DNA from: Nymphaea colorata
Taxonomy: Eukaryota > Streptophyta > Magnoliopsida > Nymphaeales > Nymphaeaceae
Direction of reading: 5' to 3'
NCBI RefSeq assembly: GCF_008831285.2
Contig: NC_045141.1
Coordinates: 27,207,315 to 27,271,314, forward strand
DNA length: 64,000 nt
This document shows, piece after piece, positions 1-12,780 of this stretch. Position numbers and translations under genes: made by a program. Positions within the stretch are counted from its first letter, which is position 1; each line of letters opens with the position of its first letter. Below the pieces are notes generated by a model, which had not been told where the DNA came from, searched no databases, and saw nothing but the letters and a program-made list of their open reading frames with translations.

Positions 1-319
1 GAAATTCATTAATAAGAGCCACTATTTCAAGAGTTTTTATCTTCCTTTCGTTAATTCAATCACCTCCCTCTTTTTGGCCACCCACCAAAATCGATCCGAC
101 TTTTTCCCAAAGGGTTCTCTCTCGTGTGGATGAAAACTTGAGTTTCTGATGAATCTGCTTTTGTACGTGGTATTTCTTTAGAATATATTCCAATCAATCA
201 CAACTTTTCCATGGTAATGGTAGTGATTGAAGTATTGATTGGAATTATTATCCTAAAGATTTACTTCACACAATTCTTTACCCTTTCCGCATTCTACACA
301 CTTATGCTCTGGGTATTTT

Positions 320-889
320 TTATATGAACTGGCAATATTCCTTGAGATTTCTCTTTCCCATCAATGGTCCTTTTATTGCCCTAGTCTGTGGTGGCCTATC
401 TGGCATTATCACTGTTTCTAGCCACCTTAAAATCTCCTCTTTACTTCCTTCTTTCGTTTTTAATGACAATGAATAGATGATTTGTCCATTTCTTGCTTCG
501 TACATCCATACATTGGGTTCTTAGTATTGGTGTAGCAATTCTTCAAAAATTACTTCTAAATCTCTGGGCCTTTTCTTGATAAAGAAGTCCTTCATTTCTT
601 GTAATAGTATCTCTTTCTGTGGCTGGTAATCTGATTGCACAAGCTCTTTTGTTAGTCCTATCTTGACGGCATATATGGCAGGAAGTATCCTGCCCTCAAA
701 TATTTATGGTTGGGCAACATATATTTTTAGAAAGATAAGAGGTGTTTTTATCACTTCTAGGTACCGCTTTGCTGCTTTGCATAATTCTGGGATTTCTTCT
801 AGTTCTTTAGCATTGCTGGTGTAAACAGTGTGAAGTAATCCATAACTGTGCACCATCTTTACTAAGTTTGGGTCTGTGTTTTTCCTCAT
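320..889 (-). pseudogene. Decayed reading frame of unrecognised, possibly viral or transposon origin
   Basis: Reading the minus strand downward from 889, one protein-like frame can be followed to about 320 with only a few stops. It has two open stretches of about 60 codons (889-704 and 505-320), and the interval between them (about 690-520) also reads like protein. The composition is coding-like: many Lys, Glu, Leu and Pro residues, with phrases such as HSYGLLHTVYTSNAKELEEI and GSKEEILRWLE. I do not recognise the family. An old copy of a viral or transposon protein is possible but is inference only; an exon remnant of a plant gene is the alternative. There is no clean start codon and no splice-site pair that would repair the stops, so it is unlikely to be functional. 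Confidence 0.3.
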
Positions 890-900
890 GACATGACCAT

Positions 901-3900
901 CTCACTTTCCCCGATCGGCCTCTGCCTTTGTGGGTACTCATCTGGGGTCTTTCCCTCTTGGGTTATACATGCAGATTCCTCTTTTACCATTCAGTCATAT
1001 ATGCGAACTCAGGCGAACTTCAACTTAAACAATTAATAGAAATCAAGACTACTCTACACATGCATAAACGGATTCATCACTTTTGGATAGTGATCATCCA
1101 TAAACGGATTTGATTAGTCTTTATCAATAGCCGTTTGCTCTAGACAAGTCGCATTTTTTTTAACCAAATAAGGTTTTCGGTAAATATGATCACCGTTGTT
1201 ACTGCTTTCTGCAGTTATAGTATAACTGGTATCCAGTGGTGTGTGATTTTTTTTGTGTTTAATTTGTTCATGTAAATAGTACTTTCATACCATATCTGAA
1301 TTTGATTCATAATTTGAACCCTATTCTAAATCTCAATCCAAATCCAAACCACATTATGATAAGTTAACAATAGAGACTTTCAATATGTATGGACTTTGCT
1401 TATTTTATTTATTTAAATCTAAATCCGATTCGGATGGTAAACATAAATTCCAATGCAATCTAAAGCCAATCTAGTTTCCTTTTGTACCACGTTTGATGGG
1501 AAGGAATTCCTTGCATCAATGGGAATAAAAAATTTTCCTGCCCATTAGTAAACATATTTTAGGAAATATCGGGAGTGAGATGAAATAGAAAGCCCATTTG
1601 GGCTTGGATTTGCTTCATGCATTGGCGGGAGATGCAGCCTCCGCTTCTTCGACCGTCGACGGTCGCAGGGAAGGATCAATGGAAGCATAAGGCGGCTCAG
1701 GAGGAGGAAGAAGAAGAGAGGGGCAATCGACCCAGGATGGGAACGGCTGTATATGGACCAGTATTGATTTTAGAATTTGTCAAAAAAAAATCTGTAGATG
1801 CACTGGTATTGATTTTAGAATCTTTTGATATTTTGCGATACTTATTGTATGATGATGTTTCTGTTGTGGTACTTATGATGATACTCAATGATTTCCAAAA
1901 TAAGAATTCATAGTCATCCTGTTTTTTATGGTGATACTAAGGCAGATTGGTAAAATTTTCTCTGGATCTTCATCTTAGCACATCAATTTCCAACAATTAT
2001 GTGGTCCTTTTAAAATTCATTGAGAAATTTATTTTGATAGATTTACTTGCTTCGGATTATTTAAAATTAATGCCCTACATCTATAGCAACTTGGCCATGA
2101 TCATGAATCTAATTTGTGCATTTGAGTACTTGAATAAAATGCAGCACTAGAAGTTTTGATCGGTTGGGCAAAATGAAAAGAGAACCCCTTTGTTGGTCTG
2201 CTTAGTTTAATAGTCATGTTGTGTGGTGGTCGTCTGGCACATGGCTTATGATTTTAATTTAATCGCTTTCTTTTAGTTAGAAGGTTTTTAACATAGTTAG
2301 TATACATAGGACTCACTTGCATGTTGTTCTAGGCTCACTTGTCTATCTTTTCTTTAATTTGCACTGGTGGGGAGCTAATACACAGGTAAGTTTTAGACGA
2401 ACATGTTTTGATTTTTCCACTAAGTACTTTACATTTGTTTTTCTTGTTATTTGTGTTATTTCTGCCCTATGTGCTTGAGCGTTGTATGTTCATCTTGGTT
2501 GCAAACATAATAGAGTAGAAATATTTTGTGTTTTGATTTTCTTTCTTATGAAAAAAAAAAATTGTTTTTGAGAAGACGTTCTACTTTTGTACAGAAACTA
2601 TGCTGAATTGGAAAACCCAAAATAAATACCCAAATTGTTCAAAAAAATTTGAATTTTGGTTTTCTGATATCCTTTTTTTCTGCAGAGGTAAAAAGCACTT
2701 AGTTTTGGTATAAACTCTTTACAATATAATGTTTTTTATTAACCTGGGTATGTGAACTTATCAGAACTGGAAAAGTCTGCCCCTGTTTTAGGTAGAACAT
2801 TTTTTTACTTTTGCTTTATGAATTAAAGTCTGAATGTGGGCCTGATTTTTGGTATGATGTTTCTCTACTATCTCTGATGTCATCCCACAAAATTCAGGTT
2901 TTTTTGAACTTTTAATGGTTTTTGACATATTTCTATATTGTTCCTTGTTTCTGTTTCTTGGGAACTATAATTCTGGAAACTAGAATTTTCTGCTCCATTC
3001 TCAGATTATTATGCTATGTAGAAAAGACATGTTCAATTGCACTTCTTTTTAGTGTTTTTTTAATTTTTCTAATTCCTATTTCTGATTTTTTTTTAAAACT
3101 TTTAGGCCTTTGTATATCTATCAAATAGAGTAAAATTCTGAACCTATCCACACTTACATTACAGGTTCAAGAATTTCCACTTACTTAAGGAGATGGGGGC
3201 TCCTTAGGACATGTATGGTGTTTTTGTTTTGATGTATGCGTATTGTTTTTGTGTATTAATGCTAAGAGGATTATCTCTTATCAAGTTTTGTTTGTGCTAT
3301 GTAGAGGTGTGACCTGTGGTTTGTTATGCCCTTTAGTTGTATTTTAGATAGGAAACCACAATTTGAGTCGTATATTTAGGATCTTTCTAAGTATATGCGC
3401 TAGTGAAGAAATCTTTGCGAGCTTCTTGTTGCATTTGATCATAGAACTGAGCTTGTGACTAAAATCAGCTCAAACCATTCAAGCCAATCCAACTTAGTCC
3501 TCGAAATGGTCTTTTAGGTATGTAGGAAAATGAGCTATGGAAGTAGCCATTTCCCTTCAGTAATAAATGATCCATCATCCAACCTTCTTCAAAGAATACC
3601 TTACAATAAGAGAATTTGTGGAAGTTGCTTACCAAAAGGCTATATTTTTATGAGAAAGTTCGAGAAGAACTTGTCCCTTGTGTTGTTATCCTTTTGCAAA
3701 ATCATAATTTCAAAAAGTTCTCATGTAACCAGGACACTGTACTAGTTAAGTTTTGGTGGAAATCTTACATTTAGAGTCCAACAATGTCCAATCCCATAGT
3801 TGTCATTAACATTTGCCATTTGATTTTATAAAAGCCAACACATAGGACTGTTTGTCTTGGGCTTCGTTCGGAAAAAGAAAAGTGCTTAATCCAAACCTTT

Positions 3901-5714
3901 TGCAAAACTTTCAATCAGTTGCTGACCTAACACCTATGAGAACTCGTCACCCTTAAACCAATCGTGCATTTATAATATTTTACTTTTATGAAAGAGTTGG
4001 TGAAGTTCATTTTTCTACCCAGCCAAACCATCTTGTTTTGCATTCACCCATCTCTTTAGGGAACATAGTTCTTGCCTCCTAATGATATACCATTTGATGT
4101 CAAGATCCTTTTGTAAAAGATAAAACTTTTAATTTTTTTGTACAAACATTTCAAAAATGGTTTCTCACACAACTATATGACTTTGCTTTACTTTTAGTAT
4201 CTCACCATGTAGAGGGAGAAAATTTCAAGTTTTTGTTTGTCAATCAATAGAAGAGGGAAGCTGAAAAAATCTTGGATATGAAAAGTGAAAAAAAATCCTA
4301 TGAAGCTAAGAAAGTTAAGAGTAGGAAATGCAATTGACTTTGGTGTTCAAGCATTTGCAAGGATTTAACATGAAAATATCATGAGAGAGAAGCCACAATG
4401 CTCTGTAAGATCTTGACAGGTAAAAAAATGAGAGTTGAGAGATGGGCTCGGGGCTTGTGTAGTCGTTCCTCTAAGTCAGTAATCGAGAGTACCGGGTAGA
4501 CATAAAGCTGATTTATGTCTATTTCGCAAAGATAAATGACTTATGAACCTTTGGATCGTCGAAAACTCATAAGGTGAAGCATGTTGGACACGTGACAAAG
4601 CTACACAACCACCAAAGTAGTGGAGCTTTGTAGCAACCTTTGAGGTGGTGAGTTATTCCCTCAAAGGTGAAGGTCAGCCTGAAAAGGAAAAAAAAAAGAA
4701 AGAAAATCAAATGCAAAAAAAAGGCAAAAAGCTGAATGCGAAAGATAGAAAAAAGAAAAAACAAAAAGTGCTTGCAAGAGATGAAAGACATGAAGGCTAA
4801 ACTCTCAGGAATTGAATGTGACTATCTTTTGCGACTGTTTGGTTCTGTGGTCAATATTTGCTCCTTTTTTTGATTACTTAAGATGTTGAGGATGATTCTT
4901 TTATGTTCATATTTTGAAAATTGAATGATATTTTCTTTTATGATTTGACAACATTGATGCGAAATGAAGCCTGATGCTTGTATGGTAGGTTATGTAAATG
5001 AATATCATATTATATGCACAACACGACACACAAGCTTATGAGTTAAGTTGATCATTTTTGAACTATTTCAATGTAAAAACTTGACATCTCTTGTTATGTT
5101 TTTAGGCTTCCTAAGCATAGGAGGAACTAACCAATCCTCCTATGATCTTCAAAGGTGTTTGTCCATTCCATTACCAAAATACTAGTCTTTTCATAGAATA
5201 GATGAAATCCCTCAAACATAGTATGTTCATATTGACTGTGAATTCCATCGTTTCCTCTGTTTCTAGGACGAACCATTTGGGATAGAAGTTTAAACCTGGC
5301 CCATTAGCTCATCGAGTATCTTCAACCTGCATAACCCCGACTTGGGGTATTTCTTTTGAAAAGCACCAACATTTTTAAAAAATTCTGTTGAAATTGCATG
5401 GTTTTTTGTGTCCCTGACTTCACTTAATCCACTAAAAGTTCAACTTAAATTGTGTTCAACTTGTTGCTGCGAAATAGAAGGCGGATTACCCATAACATAA
5501 AACTTGTTGTGACCAAAACAGGCGGCTAAATGAAAATCATTAGAATTAGAATTTGCTTTTGCTGTTTCAACTAAAAGTCGATGCCCTTTTTTGCAAAATG
5601 CTCGTTTATATTTGCGATTGGACAACTAAACCACATATTCGAAGATTCTGAGGAAGAGAGTCAATTGCTTAAATTTGAAAAAATTATGAGCACAAATAAG
5701 GGCCTCCTGTTAAT
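901..5714. other. Gene-free AT-rich stretch
   Basis: No open frame here shows a recognisable domain, codon bias or convincing splice sites. The longest (1617-1913, +) is a 98-codon frame with a run of Glu codons made from a GGA/GAA-rich patch, and nothing supports it as a gene. The stretch 4200-4800 is purine-rich, with many A-runs. A short direct repeat of a 12-base unit (cataaacggatt) occurs near 1060-1110. Probably old, eroded transposon sequence, but I cannot assign a class. Confidence 0.5.
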
Positions 5715-5968
5715 GACGCAAAACTTGAGCGTTAATATGTAAATTTTTTTCTTCAAATTATGACATTTAACTTTGTTGAACTAAACGAGTATGATAATAC
5801 TACGCAAAACTCGACCGTTAATATGTAACCTTTTATTCAAATAATGACATTTAACTTTGTTAAACTAAACGAATATGATAATACAACTCAAAACTTACGC
5901 GGTAATATGTAACCTTTTCTTTAAATTATGACATTTAACTCTGTTAAACTAAACTAGTATGATAATAC
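5715..5968. repeat. Three-unit tandem repeat, about 84-86 bp per unit
   Basis: Three consecutive units start near 5715, 5801 and 5885. Each runs from an acgcaaaac-like start through gttaatatgtaa and atgacatttaactttgtt to gtatgataatac. The spacing is 86 bp then 84 bp, with about 10-15% divergence between units by eye. Each unit is AT-rich and non-coding. It is a minisatellite-type local tandem duplication with no gene inside. Confidence 0.85.
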
Positions 5969-8900
5969 ATTCTTCTTTTTCGTTTCGATGAGCAGTTCGT
6001 TTTTTATTTTTTATCGTTAAAATGACAACAACTAAAATATAAACTTTCACGTTTCTTGCTGACTATGCCATAAGAATTGTGATCTCGTTAACTATGCTAA
6101 AAATATTAGAAAGTTACTAGCTTTTTATCCTAGTAACAAAGTATCATTGATTAAAAGTAATACTAATAAAAAATGCAACTTTACTTTTACAAGTGAATTA
6201 TTTTAAACCATGATTAAATGCCTAGCTAATTGGCATGATCAACAATGCGCTCATCTATTTGCATAAACTGCCCTAATAAAAAATGAAAAAGAAATCAGCA
6301 AACCAGAACTGCCTTCTCTTTTTATTACTGCCACTTTTGCCAAAGATTTGCCTTGAAGAAGAAATGCCCAAACCTTAGACGGGCAATAAAAACACATGCA
6401 GTCGTTACATTTGAACGCATCATATATATATCAAATAGACACTTGAATAACTGAAATTTATACATAAACATGCTCTTGTCCTACCAACAAAAGCAGACCG
6501 ACCAGTAGTCCTTTATTTTAATCTTTATTTCTTATTACCACTGAAGTACAAGTGCAGTTGTCCAAAGTCCACAGAAATTTGCTGGACTCTTTCAGAAATT
6601 TTTATATCCTAAGAGGCACTTATAGAAATAAAAACAAATTTTTGGCATGTGAGAAAAAAAAGAAAGAAATATTGCGAAACTCGTGCCACCAACCCAAGGA
6701 CCGAACCGAAGGCTACAAACTTACTGGATGATGTATGATTTTAAATTTATAGTGTGCTGATTTTTTTTTTTTTGTTCAGCTGATGTATATTATATACGTT
6801 TGCATTGCAGTGGAACTGTGGAATCCTTTTACAAAAAAGCGGATGAATAAAGTCAAATGGATATGTGAAAAAAAAATCAGACAACAAAGGAAAAGAAGTT
6901 AAACCCGTCAATCCAAAAGAATGAATTCTTTCTATATAAGCGAGTTTTGGCGCAGAATGAATTCTTAGATTTGCCAAACCCTAAATTTCGTAATGAGTCC
7001 CCCAGGGTTTTTCCGAAATTAAACTGATCTTTGCTTTTTCTCCTCAAGTTTTTATTTGGTCATTAAAACATCAGCACCCAATTGTGAAAACTAAATTTTT
7101 AACAAGGTTTTTACAAAATTAAGACTTTTTTGAAGATGTCATCCAAACACCCACTTTGCTTGCTTTCACAAGGTCAGGGTCAACTCGTAGTAGAACCTCA
7201 ATTCATTTTGGTACTACCAACGACAGACCGACGCACCCAATCGGCAGCTTCACCGATTCAATTCACGAACCAATATTTTTAACAAAATTGACGAGTTGTC
7301 ACTTTCCTTGGTTGCATTTCGTATGTGTTCATGATCATGCATGCTGCATTATGGTTTATTATGAAAAAAAAAAAAAAAATCAACTTCTGGAATCATGACC
7401 TCATAATTTCAAAAAGGCAACAACTATTTGATGAAAGACATTGTTTGAACTCTAAAAAACAATAGATTCCTAAAAAAATGTTTGTAACAATAGACCTCAT
7501 ACCTTAAGCACCCTAAAAAAAGAATTGAAAAACAATAGATTTTGAAATTTTTGGAATAAGGTGGAAGGAAACTTTTTTCCACCGATTCAGGTGTTCAGTA
7601 TGTCCAAAAAAATATATATAGACAAGGGAAAATACTTTCCTGAGTGCTGCTGCTCTGCGAGAAGTGTATCACGAAACCCTCGAATGCAGTCTCAGAGTTT
7701 GTTTCATTCGGTCCTGTAATGCCATCGGTGGATCCTCTAAGCAAACGATGGACTCAAGAACTCCTCTGTTTGCTTCGCAGGTAACCAATTTTAAATCTGA
7801 ATCTGGTTACTTAGGATCCAATTAAATCAAATTGGTAATGGATAGATCGAATTCATGTCCAAGTCCTTTACATCCCTGCTTCAATGTGCTTCACGATACA
7901 AAACTACATCCATATATGTAAGGGCAATAATGCTTAAGTCATGTCCAAATTGGAGATCCAAGAAACTTCATATCTCAAACCATCAATATCTGTATTAGGC
8001 TAATCCACAAAGCTTTATTTGTGGGCTGAAGAGGAAGGGTCTTGCCATGTGTATGATGACAAAATGACCACCTTCCACAACAATTTTGGCAGCGTTATTT
8101 ATAATAGCACCAAATAAATCATAATAAAGAAAAAAGATATTGATGAGCAAAGAATCCCGGCAAGGATAAACTTCCACAAAAATAAAAGATAATGTAAAGA
8201 AAGAATCCCAGCTACGATTACAAACTTCTATCTTTAACGAGAAGATTCACGTAGATATTTGATGTAACTATCGGTCTTTTCTAGGAGCCCGTTCTCAAGT
8301 CATTTCCACATTTGCAATTGAAAGAGGATGAGGCGTTCATTCAGACCATGTTAATTTGGTCTAATATTCACTTGCATGAACTTAGAAAATCGAAATAAAA
8401 TCTACTAGATTGGATTCAGCCCAATTAAGTGCAGCTTACTTACATGGTAATTGCGTTCTTGCAAACGCAGTAGTCGCCTACATTAATATTTAGAAATTAT
8501 AAGACATGGGGAAAAAAGAAAGTACTGAAAATACAACATCAACCAGAAGAAAAATAAAAAAATATGACTTCAAAACATGAAATCGGGGCATCAAACTCAG
8601 TAAAATTAGACTAATAAGTGTGCATAGGTAGTGGCTGCTTAATGATTTCTTTAAACATAAATATTTGTTTCAAAGACTACGGTGGTCAAACATAAATTAT
8701 TGAACGATCGCAGAGAAATTTCCAAACAAGAAAATCCGGTGAGAAATGGGTTGACTTGTGACCTCTTTCTGAGGGCTATCGCGCAAAGCAGATTTTTCTC
8801 CACAAACCAACCTTTTAGCATTTATTGACAGAAAGGGCGACAAAGTTTAAACATTTTTCGTTTATGAGGACTCCAATCAAGTAAACGCTTGTTTCTATCA

Positions 8901-9229
8901 CCGTTTGGTTTCCTCTAACTTATGGTACGAGCCAACGTATTATCTTCCATGAAAAAAGAAAAAAAAAGAAAGTATTATTTGCACTTTACAACATAAACAT
9001 CAGAAATTTGATCTTTTTCTAACTCGTGTCCGTTATTTGCTAGTTGTTGGCAAAAGGAGGTCCCAGTTCAAAATTTTCAAAAAGTTAGGCCTGCGTTTGA
9101 AATTGGATGATCCGCAGAAAGGTAGGTCTTTAGCCGGTGAGCCCATGGTTTTGGGGCACCCTGTAACCTAACCATACACCGCCACGTCGTCAAAACCATC
9201 ATCTCTCCCTGGTTAGATATTTTCTTCCC
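5969..9229. other. Gene-free AT-rich stretch
   Basis: No coding gene was found on either strand. The sequence holds A/T homopolymers (a run of 15 A near 7363), a short (TA)n tract near 6422 and scattered short open frames without coding character. No RNA gene was recognised. Confidence 0.5.
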
Positions 9230-9553
9230 TTCTTTTTGCTTTTAATTCCTCGGCGTTTTGGAATTTTTTTCTTTCAGGGAGTTCACATTGATGCGTCGTT
9301 AGGGTTAGTTCCGCTCGAATTATTGTTTTTGTTATTGGTTTTATTAATAATAAATTAACGGACTTAAGAATTTCCATAATTTGTTTTTCACATGTGTTTT
9401 GGACTTTTGTTTGTTTTGGGGGCCGAAGAAATCAGAAATGCAACCCGAATATAGTTGGAAAACTAAATATTGATGTTTTAGCAAATTTTTTGAAGGTAAT
9501 CGACAATTGGAAACAACAGTGGGGAGCATTGGAGCGTCAGGGCGCAGGGAAAG
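9230..9553 (+). promoter_or_regulatory. Candidate promoter-proximal region and 5' untranslated exon of the JmjC demethylase gene
   Basis: A pyrimidine-rich stretch at 9222-9275 is followed by leader-like sequence that ends in a strong consensus donor, AAG|GTGAGT, at 9553/9554. The first coding exon of the demethylase opens immediately after an acceptor (tttttag at 13660-13666) only 3 bases before its first ATG, so a spliced 5' leader is required. This donor is the best-looking upstream partner I can see. The pairing is inference; other leader exons inside 9.55-13.66 kb are possible. Confidence 0.3.
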
Positions 9554-10965
9554 GTGAGTTGTGATATTTGGTGTGAGAGATTTGACTGCATATTTCAGGT
9601 TTTCAGTTGGCCCTTATGGTATAATTGCTTTTCATCGTTGCTTACCGGTGTGGATGTGAGGAATCTTGAATTGCCTCTGTTGGTTTTTTATCATCTGACG
9701 CATCTGGGACTTTTACGCACCCTGGAGATGCTTAATGGTTTTCTGGGATTGGAGAGTCTGTGTCAAAGCTTCTCTAAGGTGCTTCCCGTGTCACAATTGA
9801 TTTGGACCCAGGAAATGTCGAATCACGAGGTTTTTATTAGCTAGTGAGTTCTCATTGTGTGCGCACCATTTTTGTGGAATGATCGGATTTATGTGTTATG
9901 AATGCAATTGAATAAATTTGGAATTATATAGCATTCTCAATACTGAACAAAGACGAGTAATTGTGGTTCCAAACTTCCAATAATTCTATGAAGGTCTTGT
10001 TAGTTAGGCACCATGTTCTTCCCTTTGCTTCTCGCTCTATAATTTCCTGGTGGTGCCATGGTATTCTGACTACTTCACTGACTTGATTGCATTGAGGAAA
10101 ACCATGTTCAGCCTCATTCTTTTACGATTAGAAGTTTGTCAAGGTTCCATGGAAGGTCCATCATTAGAATCCTCCATTTTGAAGACGGCAGTAGCTTTTC
10201 TGATAGGACTTTTAGAATCTTTTCATTGTAATAACGATATATCTGCAAGCATTCCATGTTTGAAATTGCAAGCAGGCTAATATGAAAGACATGCATGTCT
10301 TGGGACATTAATAACTGAAGGGCTGGATTGTTCAATAATTTGTAAGCTGCTTATAATATTTAAATTGTGAATACATTGAACTTTGTCATAGGTTCTGGTC
10401 ATCCTTGTAGTCAAACCAAGGTTCATTATAACTTGCTGCATACCTATTTAAGTTGTTCATTCATGGGATTCTTCTACATAAAGCTACTTTCGATGCTATT
10501 CAGTGTCGTTTGGTTTCCAGAGAGATTTCGAGGTCCCTGCTTGCATGTCATTAAACGAAGCTGGACAAACGTGTTCCATCACCTGATCTCAATTGATCAA
10601 GGTGAACATTTTGCTTTGTCAAGGTAAACAATTCGGCTGATTCATCCTTCTTCTTTATTCTGTCGGCAGATAAAATTTTTGGGTCTTTGGCTGCCTCGGG
10701 AATAATTTGATGGTGATTTGGTTTCTTCTTGTCATCTGATGGTGCTTGTTTCCTGGTTTGGTTTTTGAGATCCCATGTGCTGTTTTGCTAGTTGCATGAT
10801 ATTCTTTCACTTAGTCTGTTTTGAATTGCTAATTGCATGATATTCTCACTTAGTTCCTAGTCTTAGTTTTGAATTGCGTTTTCTTGATTGAAATATGAAA
10901 GAAAACTATAAAATTCATGTTGAGATCATCAATGTTATGATAAGCATTAAAATGAAAAATGAAGG

Positions 10966-11766
10966 TGATTTTAACATGATTTTTGCCACGGAACGCCAAC
11001 CTTCAGGTTGATAGAGCTCAAGTCCTTCATATTTATAACGGATTTTTACAACTGTTTCCAAACTTTGCTACTAAATAAAGGAGCTATTATAATAAAGATT
11101 TCTCTTTCCTCATGACTATGGGATCTCTTACTTTTTATAACTTTTGTAGCATTTGGTAACTGCTGGCTGCATTACCATTCTTCCATGATGTTTCATCAGT
11201 GATCTTAATGCCTTTATTAATGGTGCTACATCGAGAGTCATCCTCATCCTTAATGTCATCTTCTTATTCTCCCTCAAACTAGACAACAATTTGCTGAGTC
11301 TCAGTTTGTTGCAGAGATCATGCTTAAAACTGGATCAAGTCCTTGCTTTGGTGAAGAAGTCGATGATCTTTATGGTCATCTAGAGGCCTTTATTGAGGCA
11401 TAAAACTTCTTCAGAAAGCACCGCCTTGGTCCCATGACAAAAAATAAAAATAAGCAACAAGATGATTCTAACATGGTTTTTGCCATTGAAGGCCACCATC
11501 AAACCATTAAGTTGATGAGCTCAAGTCCCTCATATTTATAAGGGATTATTAGAACTGTTTTCAATGATTGCTTCTAATTAAAGGAGCTGTTATCAATTAT
11601 CATAATGATTTTCCTTTCCTCATGATGATGGGATCTCTTACTTTGTTCCACTTTTACAGCATTTGGTAACTGCTGGCTGCATTACCATTCTTCCATGATC
11701 TTCGTCAGTGATATTAATGGCTTTATAATGGTGCTATGTTGAGAGTCATTCTCATCCTCACTGTCA
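10966..11766. mobile_element. Degenerate LTR-like direct-repeat pair, miniature element
   Basis: Two direct copies, 10966-11258 and 11463-11766 (293 and 304 bp), begin TGATT and end TGTCA, the TG...CA pattern of LTRs. They are roughly 80-85% alike by eye, sharing blocks such as ggatctcttactt and gcatttggtaactgctggct. The 204-bp internal part has no coding frame. An A/G-rich tract (aaaaaataaaaataagcaac) lies just before the second copy, where a polypurine tract would sit. I see no clear primer-binding site and no 5-bp target duplication. The size suits a TRIM or an internally deleted Copia-type element; a simple dispersed duplication is the alternative. Confidence 0.5.
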
Positions 11767-12007
11767 TCTAAGTTATTGATCTGATTTTTGCTTCTATTGA
11801 AATATTGAGAAAAAACTATTGAATACAAATTTAACTGAGTACAACAAGTTGTCAATGTCGGTGTCAGCTTTTTTTATAGAAAGATTTTGTTGTTTTATAA
11901 GACTGAAGAAAGGGAAACTAGGTCAGCTTGAAGCAACAAGGTATACTATATTCCTTATAGCAGGCCAATATGGGGCTGAAGAAAAATGAGCCCTAAGGAA
12001 GACAATT

Positions 12008-12062
12008 CGACACACACACATACACACGTATATATATTATGTATTTATATATATGTGTATCC
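12008..12062. repeat. CA/TA compound microsatellite
   Basis: A run of CACACA followed by ATATAT tracts. A second, shorter (CA)n run lies near 12343-12358. Confidence 0.7.
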
Positions 12063-12529
12063 AAATATGCCTTCTATGCATGCCTCCCAGTGTTTTAAGC
12101 TGTTACCCTTGAATCTAACCATATAGATAGGTGCAAAACATATAATGATATGAAAATATGAGCGAGTAAAACTAGAAAAGTTGATGTCTATATTGGATTT
12201 TATGAGCCAAAAATGCTAAAACTGTTTAAATTTTAAAACGTTGCAGGATCTAACTTGTACATGCAATTTGTGTGATTGTTCATGAGTCCTATAACTTCTA
12301 ACGTTTTGCATCTGTGTATATGGTTGGTTTTATGAAAGGTGACACAAACACACACACATATGTTCATGTATATGCTTGTGTACTTACCGTATGTATGACC
12401 AGCTGATCTGGGGTCCAGTTTTCCTAAAAAAATTTATTGGCTTACAGGTGCTTTGGAAGTAGCTTATCTATTTTGCTAGTCATCTGAATTTTCATTATTT
12501 TGCATCTTGTTAGCCTTAAGGAAACTGTG

Positions 12530-12780
12530 TCGTCGGAGGGGGGTCTTTTATAAATAGAGATAATTAATAATGGGTTGGATCCCCTTGTAGACCCAATGTC
12601 CTATTGTCATAAATAGGCTGTTACCCTAAGGGATTAGGGTTATGCAAGTAATGAGGATTACCTCTCGGTGAGAGGCAAGTTCAGGCCTGACTGTGTGTTG
12701 GAAGGGTGCGTGAGTTAGTGTTAATTACTGGAATTACACACACAACACTGACACATCTCATAACATTTCTCTTATATGGA
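12530..12780 (+). mobile_element. Possible solo-LTR fragment
   Basis: Two TATA-like motifs (ttataaatag near 12549 and cataaatagg near 12609) are followed by leader-like sequence with agggattagggtt, resembling the promoter/R region of Copia LTRs. No matching second LTR, clear ends or target duplication were found, so the class is uncertain. Confidence 0.2.

Noticed and set aside
1617-1913. 98-codon frame with a Glu run
   Set aside because: The Glu run comes from a GAG/GAA-rich patch, and the rest reads through AT-rich intergenic sequence.
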